A DNA stretch of 64,000 bases from positions 186,001-250,000 of the forward strand of contig NZ_JANRMI010000001.1 in assembly GCF_029531655.1 (NCBI RefSeq), given 5' to 3'. Positions 28,205-36,848 of the stretch are shown one piece after another (the stretch's first letter is position 1; each line of letters starts with the position of its first letter). Source of the DNA: Bdellovibrio svalbardensis. Lineage in GTDB: Bacteria > Bdellovibrionota > Bdellovibrionia > Bdellovibrionales > Bdellovibrionaceae. A model generated the notes under the pieces. That model was not told where the DNA came from, made no database searches, and was given only the letters and a program-made list of their open reading frames with translations. Made by a program: the position numbers and the translations under genes.

Positions 28205-28255
28205 CGCCGTTGAAGCAGTCAGTTTTTTTGGCTTCAGTTGGACGGCGTAACTGAC
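28205..28255 (+). promoter_or_regulatory. structured leader before rpmH
   Basis: CGCCGT-TGAAGC (28205-28216) pairs with GCTTCA (28231-28236) and ACGGCG (28242-28247), with a five-base bulge. The loop contains GTCAG (28218-28222), which can pair with CTGAC (28251-28255) outside the stem, forming a pseudoknot or an alternative fold. This is a candidate autoregulatory or stability element for the L34-RNase P operon. Confidence 0.45.
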
Positions 28256-28291
28256 GTTAATCGTCGTAAAAAGTATCAGGAGAGAGAGAAC

Positions 28292-28441
28292 ATGAAACGT
28301 ACATACCAACCATCAAACAAACGTCGCAAAACTACTCACGGTTTCCGTGCAAGAATGGCTACAAAAGCTGGTCAAGATGTTCTTAACCGCCGTCGCGCAA
28401 AAGGTAGAAAACGTTTGACGGTTTCTACTGGTGGAAAATAG
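28292..28441 (+). CDS. rpmH: 50S ribosomal protein L34
   Basis: The 49-residue basic protein [20 protein letters not shown] and the rest match L34 throughout, including the C-terminal [14 protein letters not shown] use the ATG at 28292, which has AGGAGAGAG just upstream. A longer frame from 28238 would add 18 residues not found in L34. It starts the rpmH-rnpA-yidD-yidC cluster next to dnaA, a very common arrangement. Confidence 0.97.
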   Translation: MKRTYQPSNKRRKTTHGFRARMATKAGQDVLNRRRAKGRKRLTVSTGGK

Positions 28442-28790
28442 TTCTCCACTAATTATTAAGCGCAGTTCTGAATTTCTCGCTCTCAAACAATCTGGGAAAA
28501 GACACTGGCCTACGAAATGGTTGCTTCTGAATTTTCAGAAGAACTCAGTAGGTCAGTTGCGTTTTGGGGTAACGGCAAGTCGTAAAGTCGGCTCTGCTGT
28601 TGTTCGCAATAAATTGAAACGTTGGAGCCGCGAATATTTCAGAGAGTCGCTTAAAGCTGGGAACCCACTTGAAGCCGACATCAATCTTATCTTTAGACCC
28701 ATGGAAGAAAACTTCTACAAAGGCCTCCCACACGGGGAATTTGTTCAAGCTTTGGAACGTGGTATACAAGTTGTACGAAAAAACCTTTAA
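28431..28790 (+). CDS. rnpA: ribonuclease P protein component
   Basis: This protein binds the RNase P RNA and helps cleave tRNA 5' leaders. The 119-residue sequence keeps the family core: [39 protein letters not shown] (the RNR-type motif near residues 45-68), and the basic, short C-terminus. The GTG start at 28431 overlaps the rpmH end by 11 bases and has no strong ribosome-binding site, so its expression may depend on rpmH translation. Confidence 0.92.
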   Translation: MENSSPLIIKRSSEFLALKQSGKRHWPTKWLLLNFQKNSVGQLRFGVTASRKVGSAVVRNKLKRWSREYFRESLKAGNPLEADINLIFRPMEENFYKGLPHGEFVQALERGIQVVRKNL

Positions 28791-29037
28791 GGCTTTCCTT
28801 TGGTTTTTCGTCGCTGCCTATAGATCTATCGGAACCACTCATCTTGGTGGTGCCTGTCGCTTCGAACCAAGTTGTTCAGCATATGCCCTTGAGGCAATTC
28901 AAACACATAAGACACATAAAGCTCTTTGGTTAATTGGTAAAAGAGTTTGTAAATGTAGACCGGGTGGACCTTATGGTTACGATCCGGTTCCACTCCCGGG
29001 AGGGAAGCTTCATGCAGCCGCAACAACAGAACGATAA
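28771..29037 (+). CDS. yidD: membrane protein insertion efficiency factor YidD
   Basis: YidD is a small protein that aids YidC- and Sec-dependent insertion. The 88-residue frame holds an amphipathic N-terminus ([18 protein letters not shown]), then [21 protein letters not shown] and [13 protein letters not shown], the family hallmarks. The start is not certain: TTG at 28771 gives the usual length, GTG at 28759 adds four residues, and an ATG at 28669 would extend deep into rnpA. It overlaps rnpA at its start and yidC at its end. Confidence 0.9.
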   Translation: MYEKTFKAFLWFFVAAYRSIGTTHLGGACRFEPSCSAYALEAIQTHKTHKALWLIGKRVCKCRPGGPYGYDPVPLPGGKLHAAATTER

Positions 29038-30634
29038 ATCTTTTTTTGATCCAAAAACACTTATCGCTATCGCCGCCGTCGCATTAGTTTATTTCGGATG
29101 GCAGACGTATCTTGGTAAGAAATATCCTAACTATAATAAGCCTAAGACTGAAGTCGCTCAAACGACGGCAGCAACACCTTCCGCAACTTCCGCAGCAGCT
29201 ACAATAAATCCTGTTGAATCCAAATCCGGCACTGTTTCTGCACCTGTCGTTATTCCAGAACAAAAATTTACTTTCTCGAATGATAAAGTGGCCTTCACCC
29301 TGACTAATTTCGGTATGGGTCTTAAAGATTTCACCGTTAACAATTACGAAGACAAAGAGAAAAATAAAATTAAACTTGGTGTTTCTGATCAGGTTGCTTT
29401 GTTTTCTATGAAGTTGACTGGAACAGATAAGCCGCTTGAGTTCAATGTGACGGAGCAAGCTCCAGGTCACTATGTCGGTATCGCGCAAGTTGGAGAAATG
29501 ACCGTAAAAAGAGAATTGCAGTTTGATGCTGCGAGCTCTTCATTTAAAAACACGATTTCAATCTCTAAAGCGACTGATTCTATTAAGAATGGCTTCTCTT
29601 TATTGATTCCAGAACATATCCATGAGGCGAAATCTTCTTCTTTCTTGTTCCCTTCATATTCACACCAGGATTTCTTTGTCGGGCACAATGGTAAAAACGA
29701 AACGGTAAATTTTAGTGGTGCTAAAGAAAACTTCAAAAAAGGTTTTGAAAATTCTCCGCTTGTTTCTGTAGGTTCTCAGTATTTCACGGCTGTTGTTTTG
29801 GATAAATCACAAATCACTCCGGAAGTTAACTTGGTTGCTGATGTAACTAATAAAAGTGCTCTTGCAGAAGTTACCTATAAACCTGTGCAAATAGCTCCTG
29901 AGATGACTTTCAGCCAGATCTTTTATGCGGGTCCTAAATCTATCGATGTTCTTAAGTCAGTGGATCCAGAACTTGCAGGGGTTATTGATTTCGGTTTCTT
30001 TGGTATGATTTCACGTCCGTTGTTGTACGTGATGAAGGCTTTCCATGGTTTCGTGGGAAACTGGGGTTTTGCGATCATTATGCTGACGCTTTTGGTTCGT
30101 CTTTGTGTTTTGCCATTCAACTTGATGTCGGCGAAGTCTATGAAAGCTATGCAAAAGGTTCAGCCTGTCATTGCAGCTCTTCGTGAGAAGTATAAAGACG
30201 ATGCTATGCGCTTGAATACAGAAATGATGGCTGTAATGAAGCAACATGGTGCGAATCCTGTTGGTGGCTGTCTTCCGATGTTGATTCAAATTCCGGTATT
30301 CTTTGCTTTGTATCGCGTAATCGGAAGTAGTGTTGAGTTATACAATTCGCCATTTATTCTTTGGATTCACGATCTCAGCGCTCATGATCCGTTCTATGTG
30401 CTTCCAGTTTTGATGGCCGTGTTTATGTTTATTCAACAAAAAATCACTCCATCAACAATGGATCCTACACAAGCTAAAATCATGTTGTTCTTGCCGCTTG
30501 TGTTCTCTGTGTTCATGTTGCAATTGCCAGCGGGTCTTACACTTTACATGGTTGTGAGCACTTTGTTCGGTATCATTCAACAGTACTTTATTATGAGAGA
30601 TGTTAAGCCAGTAACTAAAGCCGTTAAGGCGTAA
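29012..30634 (+). CDS. yidC: membrane protein insertase YidC
   Basis: YidC inserts and folds inner-membrane proteins, including F0 subunits. The 540-residue product has a signal-anchor ([20 protein letters not shown]), a proline/alanine/threonine-rich linker, a periplasmic beta-rich domain to about residue 330 and the conserved C-terminal membrane domain ([56 protein letters not shown]). The ATG at 29012 has GGGAGGG upstream, and yidC overlaps yidD by 26 bases. The large periplasmic domain marks the Gram-negative type. Confidence 0.96.
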   Translation: MQPQQQNDKSFFDPKTLIAIAAVALVYFGWQTYLGKKYPNYNKPKTEVAQTTAATPSATSAAATINPVESKSGTVSAPVVIPEQKFTFSNDKVAFTLTNFGMGLKDFTVNNYEDKEKNKIKLGVSDQVALFSMKLTGTDKPLEFNVTEQAPGHYVGIAQVGEMTVKRELQFDAASSSFKNTISISKATDSIKNGFSLLIPEHIHEAKSSSFLFPSYSHQDFFVGHNGKNETVNFSGAKENFKKGFENSPLVSVGSQYFTAVVLDKSQITPEVNLVADVTNKSALAEVTYKPVQIAPEMTFSQIFYAGPKSIDVLKSVDPELAGVIDFGFFGMISRPLLYVMKAFHGFVGNWGFAIIMLTLLVRLCVLPFNLMSAKSMKAMQKVQPVIAALREKYKDDAMRLNTEMMAVMKQHGANPVGGCLPMLIQIPVFFALYRVIGSSVELYNSPFILWIHDLSAHDPFYVLPVLMAVFMFIQQKITPSTMDPTQAKIMLFLPLVFSVFMLQLPAGLTLYMVVSTLFGIIQQYFIMRDVKPVTKAVKA

Positions 30635-30639
30635 TAACG

Positions 30640-30676
30640 AGGCCAGCGTAAGTTGGCCTGAGTGGTTGAAAACCAC
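30640..30676 (+). promoter_or_regulatory. double hairpin between yidC and jag
   Basis: AGGCCA/TGGCCT (30640-30645 and 30654-30659) and GTGGTT/AACCAC (30662-30667 and 30671-30676) form two adjacent short stems six bases after the yidC stop. No T run follows, so this is not a standard terminator. It could be an RNA-stability or processing structure. Confidence 0.4.
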
Positions 30677-30717
30677 GGTGAATTTAAACTTTTATTTATT
30701 ATATGTAGGGGGTTTCA

Positions 30718-31278
30718 GTGGGTTTTTTCAGTAAGCTTTTTGGTGGAAAAAACAAAAGTGCTAACAGCGAAGTAGAATCACTTGTTCAAACGACTCTTGA
30801 GGGGATCATCGAAAAGGCTCAGTTTGACCTTTCTTTTGAAATCACTTCCGAGAAAGAAGAAGACGGCGGCGCAATTTTGGCTATTCAATTCTCTGGCGGC
30901 GACGAAGAGATGTTGAAAGATAAAAAAGGTCAAATGCTTGATGCTTTCCAGTTGTTCTTGAAACGCGTTGTTCAACACAATTTCCCTGAAGATAAAACAA
31001 ACATCACTGTTGATTGTGGTGGATACCGTGATGAATCTGCGAATGCATTGATCGAACGTGCAGAGAATTTGAAAGCGATCTGTATTGAACAAGGTAAGTC
31101 TGTTTATTACAGAGCTTTGCCTCCAAAAGATCGCAAAGTTGTTCATCAATACCTGGCTAAAGATCCTCGTATCAAAAGCCGTTCACTAGGTGACGGTCTT
31201 TATAAGAAAATTAAAATTTATCCTGCTAAAGGTGGAAATAATTCTGCTGGTGGCACTGAAGACGCTCACCACGAGTAA
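30718..31278 (+). CDS. jag: Jag/KhpB-type RNA-binding protein
   Basis: The 186-residue protein has a short N-terminal segment (MGFFSKLFGGKNK), a KH-type middle and a C-terminal R3H domain (YYRALPPKDRKVVHQYLAKD and IKSRSLGDGLYKKIKIYP). Jag/KhpB proteins bind RNA and, in several bacteria, affect cell-envelope homeostasis. The gene normally follows yidC. The GTG start has AGGGGG six bases upstream. The acidic N-terminal half is weakly conserved relative to other Jag proteins. Confidence 0.88.
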   Translation: MGFFSKLFGGKNKSANSEVESLVQTTLEGIIEKAQFDLSFEITSEKEEDGGAILAIQFSGGDEEMLKDKKGQMLDAFQLFLKRVVQHNFPEDKTNITVDCGGYRDESANALIERAENLKAICIEQGKSVYYRALPPKDRKVVHQYLAKDPRIKSRSLGDGLYKKIKIYPAKGGNNSAGGTEDAHHE

Positions 31279-31301
31279 TCTAAATTAAGTAAGAGGGCAC
31301 T

Positions 31302-32765
31302 ATGACATTCCGAGGAGATCGAGACAAAGATACCGTCTGTGCGGTCTCCACTCCACACGGAGTGGGCGGAATTTCTGTGATCAGAGTTAGTGGCCCTCTG
31401 ACTCTTTCTATCGTTTCAAAGATTTGTGCCTTCTTACCTGCACATCCTGAATCTCATCGAGTTTATTTTGGGAATTTAACATATGCCCAAAGCACAAATA
31501 CCCCAGGGAATCTGGAGGGTAGACAAGATGTGATTGACGAGGTTCTGGTAACTTACTTCAAGCAAGGTAAATCATTTACCGGCGAAGAAGTGATTGAGAT
31601 TTCCTGTCATGGAAGTCCACTCATTTGTCAGACTATCTTGGGGCAACTCGTTCAATTAGGTGCTCGCCCGGCTGATCGCGGTGAGTTTACCTATCGTGCA
31701 TTCATGAATGGAAAACTTGATCTCGTTCAGGCAGAAAGTGTTCTTTCTCTGATTGAGTCGCAAAGTCAGCAAGCTGCGAAGCTGGCCCTGCGCCAGCTTA
31801 AAGGTCAGCTTTCTCATAAGCTTGAAGAAATTGAAGACGATATGACCTGGATTCTTGCCCATGCAGAAGCCAGTATTGATTTCTCTACCGAGGGAATCAC
31901 TGTGGTGGAAGATGATGTTGTGCAAGTTCGTCTTCGAAAAATTGAAGCTAGTCTTAAAGAATTGGTCGCTACCTTTAAGGTGGGCCGTCTTCTTAAAGAT
32001 GGTTTTAGAATCGTTTTAACGGGTCTTCCGAATGTGGGTAAATCCAGTCTTCTGAACACTTTTTTGGAAGATGAAAGAGCGATCGTGACAGATATTCCTG
32101 GAACCACTCGCGATGTGATCCATGGGGATACTTCATTCCAGGGTGTGAAGTTTACTTTCGTGGATACGGCGGGACTTCGCGATGAAGCGACGGATTTGGT
32201 TGAGCGCATAGGCATTCAGAAAAGCTATGAAGCTCAGAATGAATCCGATGTGGTTTTCTTTGTCTTTGATATCGAGAAGGGCATGGGCCCTGAAGAAATC
32301 CAGATTTTGGAGTCTTTGGACCCTCAAAAGACCTTCATTTTAGCTAATAAAAACGACCGAATTGGGGGCTCTAAGCCCTTAGAAACTGTCGAAAAAGCCC
32401 TTAAAAACAGTAAATTTTTCCAAAAGATCCAAGATCCCCAGGCCTTCTTCACAAGAAGGGTGTTCTTTGTCAGCGCTCTTGATAAAAAGGTGCGTTCTGA
32501 TGTGTTGAATGAGCTAGTGAAGGAATTCGCTGATTTGCAGGTGGAAAACACAGTTTTGATTTCCAATGCTCGTCACTACGAAAATCTCACAAGAGCACTT
32601 GAAAATACTCAGAGGTCGCAAGCTTTGGTGGATCAAGGGATGGGTGCTGAATTTTTGGCTCTTGAGTTGAAAGAGTCCCTCATCGCGATTCACGAAACTT
32701 TAGGAAAGCGATTCGATGATCAAATCATGGATCGAGTTTTTAAAGAGTTTTGTATCGGGAAGTAA
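31302..32765 (+). CDS. mnmE: tRNA modification GTPase MnmE
   Basis: With MnmG, MnmE makes the 5-carboxymethylaminomethyl group at wobble uridine 34. The N-terminal folate-binding domain begins TVCAVSTPHGVGGISVIRVSG. The helical region is interrupted by the G domain, with GLPNVGKSS, GTTRD, DTAGLRD and NKND. The C-terminus ends in FCIGK, the expected catalytic-cysteine motif. The length of 487 is normal. The next gene, mnmG, follows after three bases. Confidence 0.96.
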   Translation: MTFRGDRDKDTVCAVSTPHGVGGISVIRVSGPLTLSIVSKICAFLPAHPESHRVYFGNLTYAQSTNTPGNLEGRQDVIDEVLVTYFKQGKSFTGEEVIEISCHGSPLICQTILGQLVQLGARPADRGEFTYRAFMNGKLDLVQAESVLSLIESQSQQAAKLALRQLKGQLSHKLEEIEDDMTWILAHAEASIDFSTEGITVVEDDVVQVRLRKIEASLKELVATFKVGRLLKDGFRIVLTGLPNVGKSSLLNTFLEDERAIVTDIPGTTRDVIHGDTSFQGVKFTFVDTAGLRDEATDLVERIGIQKSYEAQNESDVVFFVFDIEKGMGPEEIQILESLDPQKTFILANKNDRIGGSKPLETVEKALKNSKFFQKIQDPQAFFTRRVFFVSALDKKVRSDVLNELVKEFADLQVENTVLISNARHYENLTRALENTQRSQALVDQGMGAEFLALELKESLIAIHETLGKRFDDQIMDRVFKEFCIGK

Positions 32766-32768
32766 TTT

Positions 32769-34700
32769 ATGACTAATAAAAAATTTGATGTGATCGTAGT
32801 TGGCGCCGGACATGCTGGTATCGAGGCTTGCTTATCCGCGGCTCGTTTGGGTGTTCAAACTTTGATGATTACGACCAATACGGATCGCATCGGTTACATG
32901 AGTTGCAACCCTTCCATCGGTGGTCTTGCAAAAGGTCATATGGTTCGTGAACTGGATGTCCTTGGTGGGCAGATGGGTATTGCGGCCGATGAAACGACTA
33001 TTCAATACAAGCGTTTGAATTCCTCCAAGGGTCCTGCAGTTCGCGGAACTCGAGTTCAAAACGATAAACACCTTTATTCTCAATTTCAAAAAGACGCTCT
33101 TTACAATCAGCCAAATCTTTCCGTTCTTCAGGGTGAGGTGAAACGCCTTATCTTGGAAAATGATTTGTGCGTGGGTGTGGTTCTGCAGGACGGTTCTGAG
33201 ATTTTCGCGAAAGCGACGATCATTACGACTGGGACTTTCATGAACGGGGTGATGCATATTGGTCTTCGCCAAGAAGCGGGTGGCCGTGTGGGCGATAAGC
33301 CTTCTATTGGTTTATCAGATCAGTTGGCTCAATTCGGCTTTGAAGTTAAACGTTTGAAAACGGGAACTCCTGCGCGTCTTCATAAAGATAGCATCGATTG
33401 GTCGAAGACTATTCCTCAGGGTGGTGATGAAAAGGTTTATCCTTTTAGCTATCGCTCATCGACTCAATTGAAACTTCCGCAGATTCTTTGTTATCTCACT
33501 CGAACGACAGAACTTACTCACGATATTATTCGTGGAAACCTCGATAAATCACCTATGTATTGTGGGATTATTGAGGGTGTTGGTCCTCGCTATTGTCCTT
33601 CGATTGAAGATAAAGTGACTCGTTTCGCGGATCGCGTGAGTCATCAGACATTCTTAGAACCAGAGGGCTTGAATACAGATTTAATTTATCTTCAAGGTAT
33701 CTCTACATCCTTGCCGGAAGAAACTCAGGATCAGTTCCTTAAAACTATTCCTGGCTTGGAAAACGTTAAAGTTGTTCGCTATGGCTATGCCGTAGAGTAC
33801 GACTATATTGAACCCACTCAAATCTGGCATCGCCTGGAAACAAGGACAATTCGTCAATTATTCCTGGCGGGGCAAATCAACGGAACTTCTGGTTACGAGG
33901 AAGCTGCTGGACAGGGTTTGATTGCTGGAATCAATGCGGCCCACAGCATCCTCGGGCGAGAAGAATTTATTCTTGGTCGCGATGAAGCCTATATGGGTGT
34001 GTTAATTGACGATCTGGTCACTAAAGGAACTCGTGAACCTTACCGTATGTTCACTTCACGTGCTGAACATCGTTTAGTTTTAAGAGAAGATAATACTATC
34101 GATAGATTAGCTGATATTGCAGCTCGTATTGGTATTGTTTCTACTGAGTCTTTGGACATTCTATCTTCGCTTAGAAGCCGTAGACAGGATCTGCATGAGA
34201 AAATGCGTTCTACGAAGATTTATCCGACCAAAGATGTGCAAGAGTTGTTGGCTAAAATTCCTTCTGCAGAAATGACAAAGTCCTTGTCTTTCGAAGAGTT
34301 GCTGCGCCGTCCTGAGATTTCGAGTTCTCATTTAGAGATATTTAATTTTACGGTAGATCCTGATCCAAATGTAACAGAACCGGTTGAAATTGAAGTGAAG
34401 TACTCTGGTTATATTAAAAGGCAAATGGACCTAATTGAGCAGTCTAAAAGGCTCGAGGAATTGGTCCTTCCTGAGGCACTTTCTTATGCGGAAATCCGTG
34501 GTCTTTCTAATGAAGAGAAGGATAAGTTGCAACGCGTCAAGCCCCGTACCTTAGGTCAAGCTCAAAGGATAAGTGGTGTTAATCCATCTGCCATTCAGGC
34601 TATAATGATTCATCTAAAAGGTCATAAGAAGCTCAAGGAGATCAGTGTAGATGGACAACAACGAACAGCAGGCGCCGACGATATACTGGCGCGTGGATGA
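32769..34700 (+). CDS. mnmG: tRNA uridine-5-carboxymethylaminomethyl(34) synthesis enzyme MnmG
   Basis: This is the FAD-dependent partner of MnmE. It has the dinucleotide motif VVGAGHAGIEA (residues about 10-20), a CNPSIGGLAKGHMVRELD block, FAD-binding GGRVGDKPSIGLS, and NGTSGYEEAAGQGLIAGINA. Catalytic cysteines occur in CNPS and in ILCYLTRTT. The length is 643. The last 50 bases overlap the rsmG start, so its C-terminus (ISVDGQQRTAGADDILARG) shares DNA with that gene. Confidence 0.96.
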   Translation: MTNKKFDVIVVGAGHAGIEACLSAARLGVQTLMITTNTDRIGYMSCNPSIGGLAKGHMVRELDVLGGQMGIAADETTIQYKRLNSSKGPAVRGTRVQNDKHLYSQFQKDALYNQPNLSVLQGEVKRLILENDLCVGVVLQDGSEIFAKATIITTGTFMNGVMHIGLRQEAGGRVGDKPSIGLSDQLAQFGFEVKRLKTGTPARLHKDSIDWSKTIPQGGDEKVYPFSYRSSTQLKLPQILCYLTRTTELTHDIIRGNLDKSPMYCGIIEGVGPRYCPSIEDKVTRFADRVSHQTFLEPEGLNTDLIYLQGISTSLPEETQDQFLKTIPGLENVKVVRYGYAVEYDYIEPTQIWHRLETRTIRQLFLAGQINGTSGYEEAAGQGLIAGINAAHSILGREEFILGRDEAYMGVLIDDLVTKGTREPYRMFTSRAEHRLVLREDNTIDRLADIAARIGIVSTESLDILSSLRSRRQDLHEKMRSTKIYPTKDVQELLAKIPSAEMTKSLSFEELLRRPEISSSHLEIFNFTVDPDPNVTEPVEIEVKYSGYIKRQMDLIEQSKRLEELVLPEALSYAEIRGLSNEEKDKLQRVKPRTLGQAQRISGVNPSAIQAIMIHLKGHKKLKEISVDGQQRTAGADDILARG

Positions 34701-35313
34701 GTGGTTCCCTGATCTAAGTCCAGAAATAAAAACTCGACTAAAGACGTATCACGAAGAGTTGATAAAGTTTAATCGTACATTGAATCTTATTTCGCCAAAG
34801 ACGGTCTTTGTTGCTGATGCGATCCATTTTGCAGACTCCATCATTGCTTGTAAGACTATTATTCTGTCTAACCCCAATATTGATAAAATCTACGACCTTG
34901 GTAGTGGAAATGGCTTCCCTGGGGTTGTGATGGCCCTTCTTAAGCCTTCAACTCAAGTTGTGCTTGTTGAGGTGGATCAAAAGAAGTGTGAGTTTCTAAA
35001 ACATCTCGCGAACGTGCTTGGTTTAAAGAATGTGACTGTCGAGAACAAGAACGTCGATACTTTGCCCGATAATTCAATTCAATATGCTGTCACTAGGGGA
35101 TTCGGAAATATTTCTCGCACGATTTTAAGTGCACGGAAGTATATGGTTAAAGGCGGGGCTCTCTATCATCTGAAAGCCGAAGAGTGGGGTATTGAGGTGG
35201 GAGAAATTCCAAGTCAACTCTGTGCAATCTTTTCGCCGTCACTTGTGGGTGAATATAAGCTTCCAGTGGGTGCCGTGAAGTTTGGTATCGTTAAAACCGA
35301 AAAAGTCCGATAG
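34651..35313 (+). CDS. rsmG: 16S rRNA (guanine527-N7)-methyltransferase RsmG
   Basis: RsmG methylates G527 in the 530 loop of 16S rRNA using SAM. The SAM site YDLGSGNGFPG lies at residues 81-91, followed by VVLVEVDQKKCEFLKHLA, and YAVTRGFGNISR is the family substrate region. The length of 220 is normal. The ATG start has AAGGAG upstream and lies inside the mnmG end (50-base overlap). A parS site begins 18 bases after the stop, preceding the segregation genes. Confidence 0.94.
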   Translation: MDNNEQQAPTIYWRVDEWFPDLSPEIKTRLKTYHEELIKFNRTLNLISPKTVFVADAIHFADSIIACKTIILSNPNIDKIYDLGSGNGFPGVVMALLKPSTQVVLVEVDQKKCEFLKHLANVLGLKNVTVENKNVDTLPDNSIQYAVTRGFGNISRTILSARKYMVKGGALYHLKAEEWGIEVGEIPSQLCAIFSPSLVGEYKLPVGAVKFGIVKTEKVR

Positions 35314-35331
35314 CTTTTGGTGATTTTGGAA

Positions 35332-35347
35332 TGTTCCACGTGGAACA
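35332..35347. promoter_or_regulatory. parS centromere site 1
   Basis: TGTTCCACGTGGAACA is a perfect 16-base palindrome matching the bacterial parS consensus with C/G at the sixth and eleventh positions. ParB binds and spreads from it to load SMC and segregate the origin. It sits between rsmG and the small lipoprotein gene. Confidence 0.93.
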
Positions 35348-35352
35348 TTCCT

Positions 35353-35886
35353 TTAATGTTCGGCTTTCTCTGCCTTTTCTTCGCCTTTTCCTTCTCCGTG
35401 TCCTTCGCCTGCAGGTTTTCCACTTTCTCCAAATGAAATACCAGCTTCTTTCATGCGATCCTTAACGTCCCACGAGCGTTTGGCTTTTCTTAGCTTTTGT
35501 TCGGCCTGATAAGAAGCAAACTCTTTCGGATCGGGCCATTCTTCTTTCTTGTCGAAGGCTTTTCTGTAAGAAATGACCGCTGCCTTTCTTCTTTGCTCAA
35601 TTTTCAGCGTTAAATAGTTCTTTTCTTGTTCTAGCTTGTTAATTAGAGCTTGGGATTCAAATACTCTTTTCTGAGCGAACTTAATCTGGCCTGTTTGAGG
35701 TATTGTTCCCTTGAGATCATTTTCAAAACCTTCAAGCTTCTTTTTCTCAGCTTCAACAGCGGCAGTCGTGGCACCAAGTTGTGTTTGAAGGTCAGAATAA
35801 ATCGGATCCTTTAGCTCGGGGTTTGGATCCGGCTTATTACACGCGACAAGCGTAAAAAGAATAAGTATTGCGGTGATAATTCTCAT
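35353..35886 (-). CDS. coiled-coil lipoprotein between the parS sites
   Basis: The 177-residue product has the lipoprotein signal MRIITAILILFTLVAC, a long charged coiled-coil region (about 40-140) rich in K, E and Q, and a glycine/lysine/glutamate-rich tail. No enzymatic motif is visible. It is transcribed against the parAB direction and fills the space between two parS sites. The name and role are unknown. A possible tie to the divisome or envelope is inference from position only. Confidence 0.7.
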   Translation of the reverse strand: MRIITAILILFTLVACNKPDPNPELKDPIYSDLQTQLGATTAAVEAEKKKLEGFENDLKGTIPQTGQIKFAQKRVFESQALINKLEQEKNYLTLKIEQRRKAAVISYRKAFDKKEEWPDPKEFASYQAEQKLRKAKRSWDVKDRMKEAGISFGESGKPAGEGHGEGKGEEKAEKAEH

Positions 35887-35895
35887 AAATAGAGT

Positions 35896-35911
35896 TGTTC
35901 CACGTGGAACA
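35896..35911. promoter_or_regulatory. parS centromere site 2
   Basis: A second perfect TGTTCCACGTGGAACA, 103 bases before parA and 548 bases after site 1. Two such sites next to parAB identify the origin-proximal centromere. Confidence 0.93.
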
Positions 35912-36014
35912 TCGGAAAAAATGCAGAAAAACCTAAGGTGAGGTGCGAAAAACTAGTCTTTATTCTTGCATGATTTTAGGAAAAGGAGGATTTTTTCTAC
36001 ATCAAGGAGGAATC

Positions 36015-36848
36015 ATGGCAAAAACAATCTGCATAGCGAATCAAAAGGGTGGAGTAGGCAAGACAACGACGTCTGTTAATCTATCCTCAGCGCTGGCGAC
36101 ACTTGGCAAGCGAGTACTCTTGGTGGATATGGATCCACAAGGGAATGCATCAAGTGGACTAGGCATCAAACGCTTCGAGAGTCAGGATGCAAACTCCTAC
36201 CACGTACTCATCGGCGAAAAAACTTTAACTGAGGCTACTCAAAATACTTCAAATCCAAACTTGAAGATATCCACGGCTAATCCTGACCTAGTGGGTGCAG
36301 AGATTGAGCTTGTTGATATGCCGCAGCGTGAGTATCGCTTAAAACAAGCGATCGCTTCAGTGGCTGATCAATATGACTATGTGTTGATTGATTGCCCACC
36401 ATCTTTGGGACTACTCACTTTAAATGCATTGAATGCGGCGGATAGCTTCCTTGTCCCTCTTCAATGTGAATACTATGCGCTTGAGGGATTGAGCCAGTTG
36501 TTAAATACAGCGGGATTAATCAAAAAGAATTTGAATCCTCAATTGCATATTGAAGGCATCGTTTTAACGATGTTCGATATGCGTAATAACTTAAGCCATC
36601 AAGTTGTTACCGAAATTAAAAATCATTTTGGCGAGAAAGTTTTCAACGCCATCATTCCAAGAAATGTTCGTCTGAGCGAAGCACCAAGCCACGGTCAATC
36701 CATCCTTGAATACGACAGCAAATCCGTTGGTGCTATCCGCTATCTAGAGCTTGCTCGCGAGGTTGTTGCCCGCACTGAGGTAAAACCATCCGCAGAAATC
36801 GCTCCAGCAGCTGAACAAAATGCTTACCAAGGGGAAGTAAATGTCTGA
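36015..36848 (+). CDS. parA: chromosome partitioning ATPase ParA
   Basis: ParA is a Walker-type ATPase that moves ParB-parS complexes. The deviant Walker A KGGVGKTT lies at residues 11-18, Walker B-type LLVDMDPQGN and DYVLIDCPPSLG follow, and the C-terminus has NVRLSEAPSHGQSILEYD. The start at 36015 has AGGAGG seven bases upstream. A longer frame from 35943 would add a non-homologous extension. Two ribosome-binding-like purine runs occur in the leader. It overlaps parB by eight bases. Confidence 0.95.
   Translation: MAKTICIANQKGGVGKTTTSVNLSSALATLGKRVLLVDMDPQGNASSGLGIKRFESQDANSYHVLIGEKTLTEATQNTSNPNLKISTANPDLVGAEIELVDMPQREYRLKQAIASVADQYDYVLIDCPPSLGLLTLNALNAADSFLVPLQCEYYALEGLSQLLNTAGLIKKNLNPQLHIEGIVLTMFDMRNNLSHQVVTEIKNHFGEKVFNAIIPRNVRLSEAPSHGQSILEYDSKSVGAIRYLELAREVVARTEVKPSAEIAPAAEQNAYQGEVNV

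Noticed and set aside
28034-28291. Origin located between dnaA and rpmH
   Set aside because: This gap has no perfect DnaA box, AT-rich tract or triplet run. All of these occur in the dnaN-dnaA gap.
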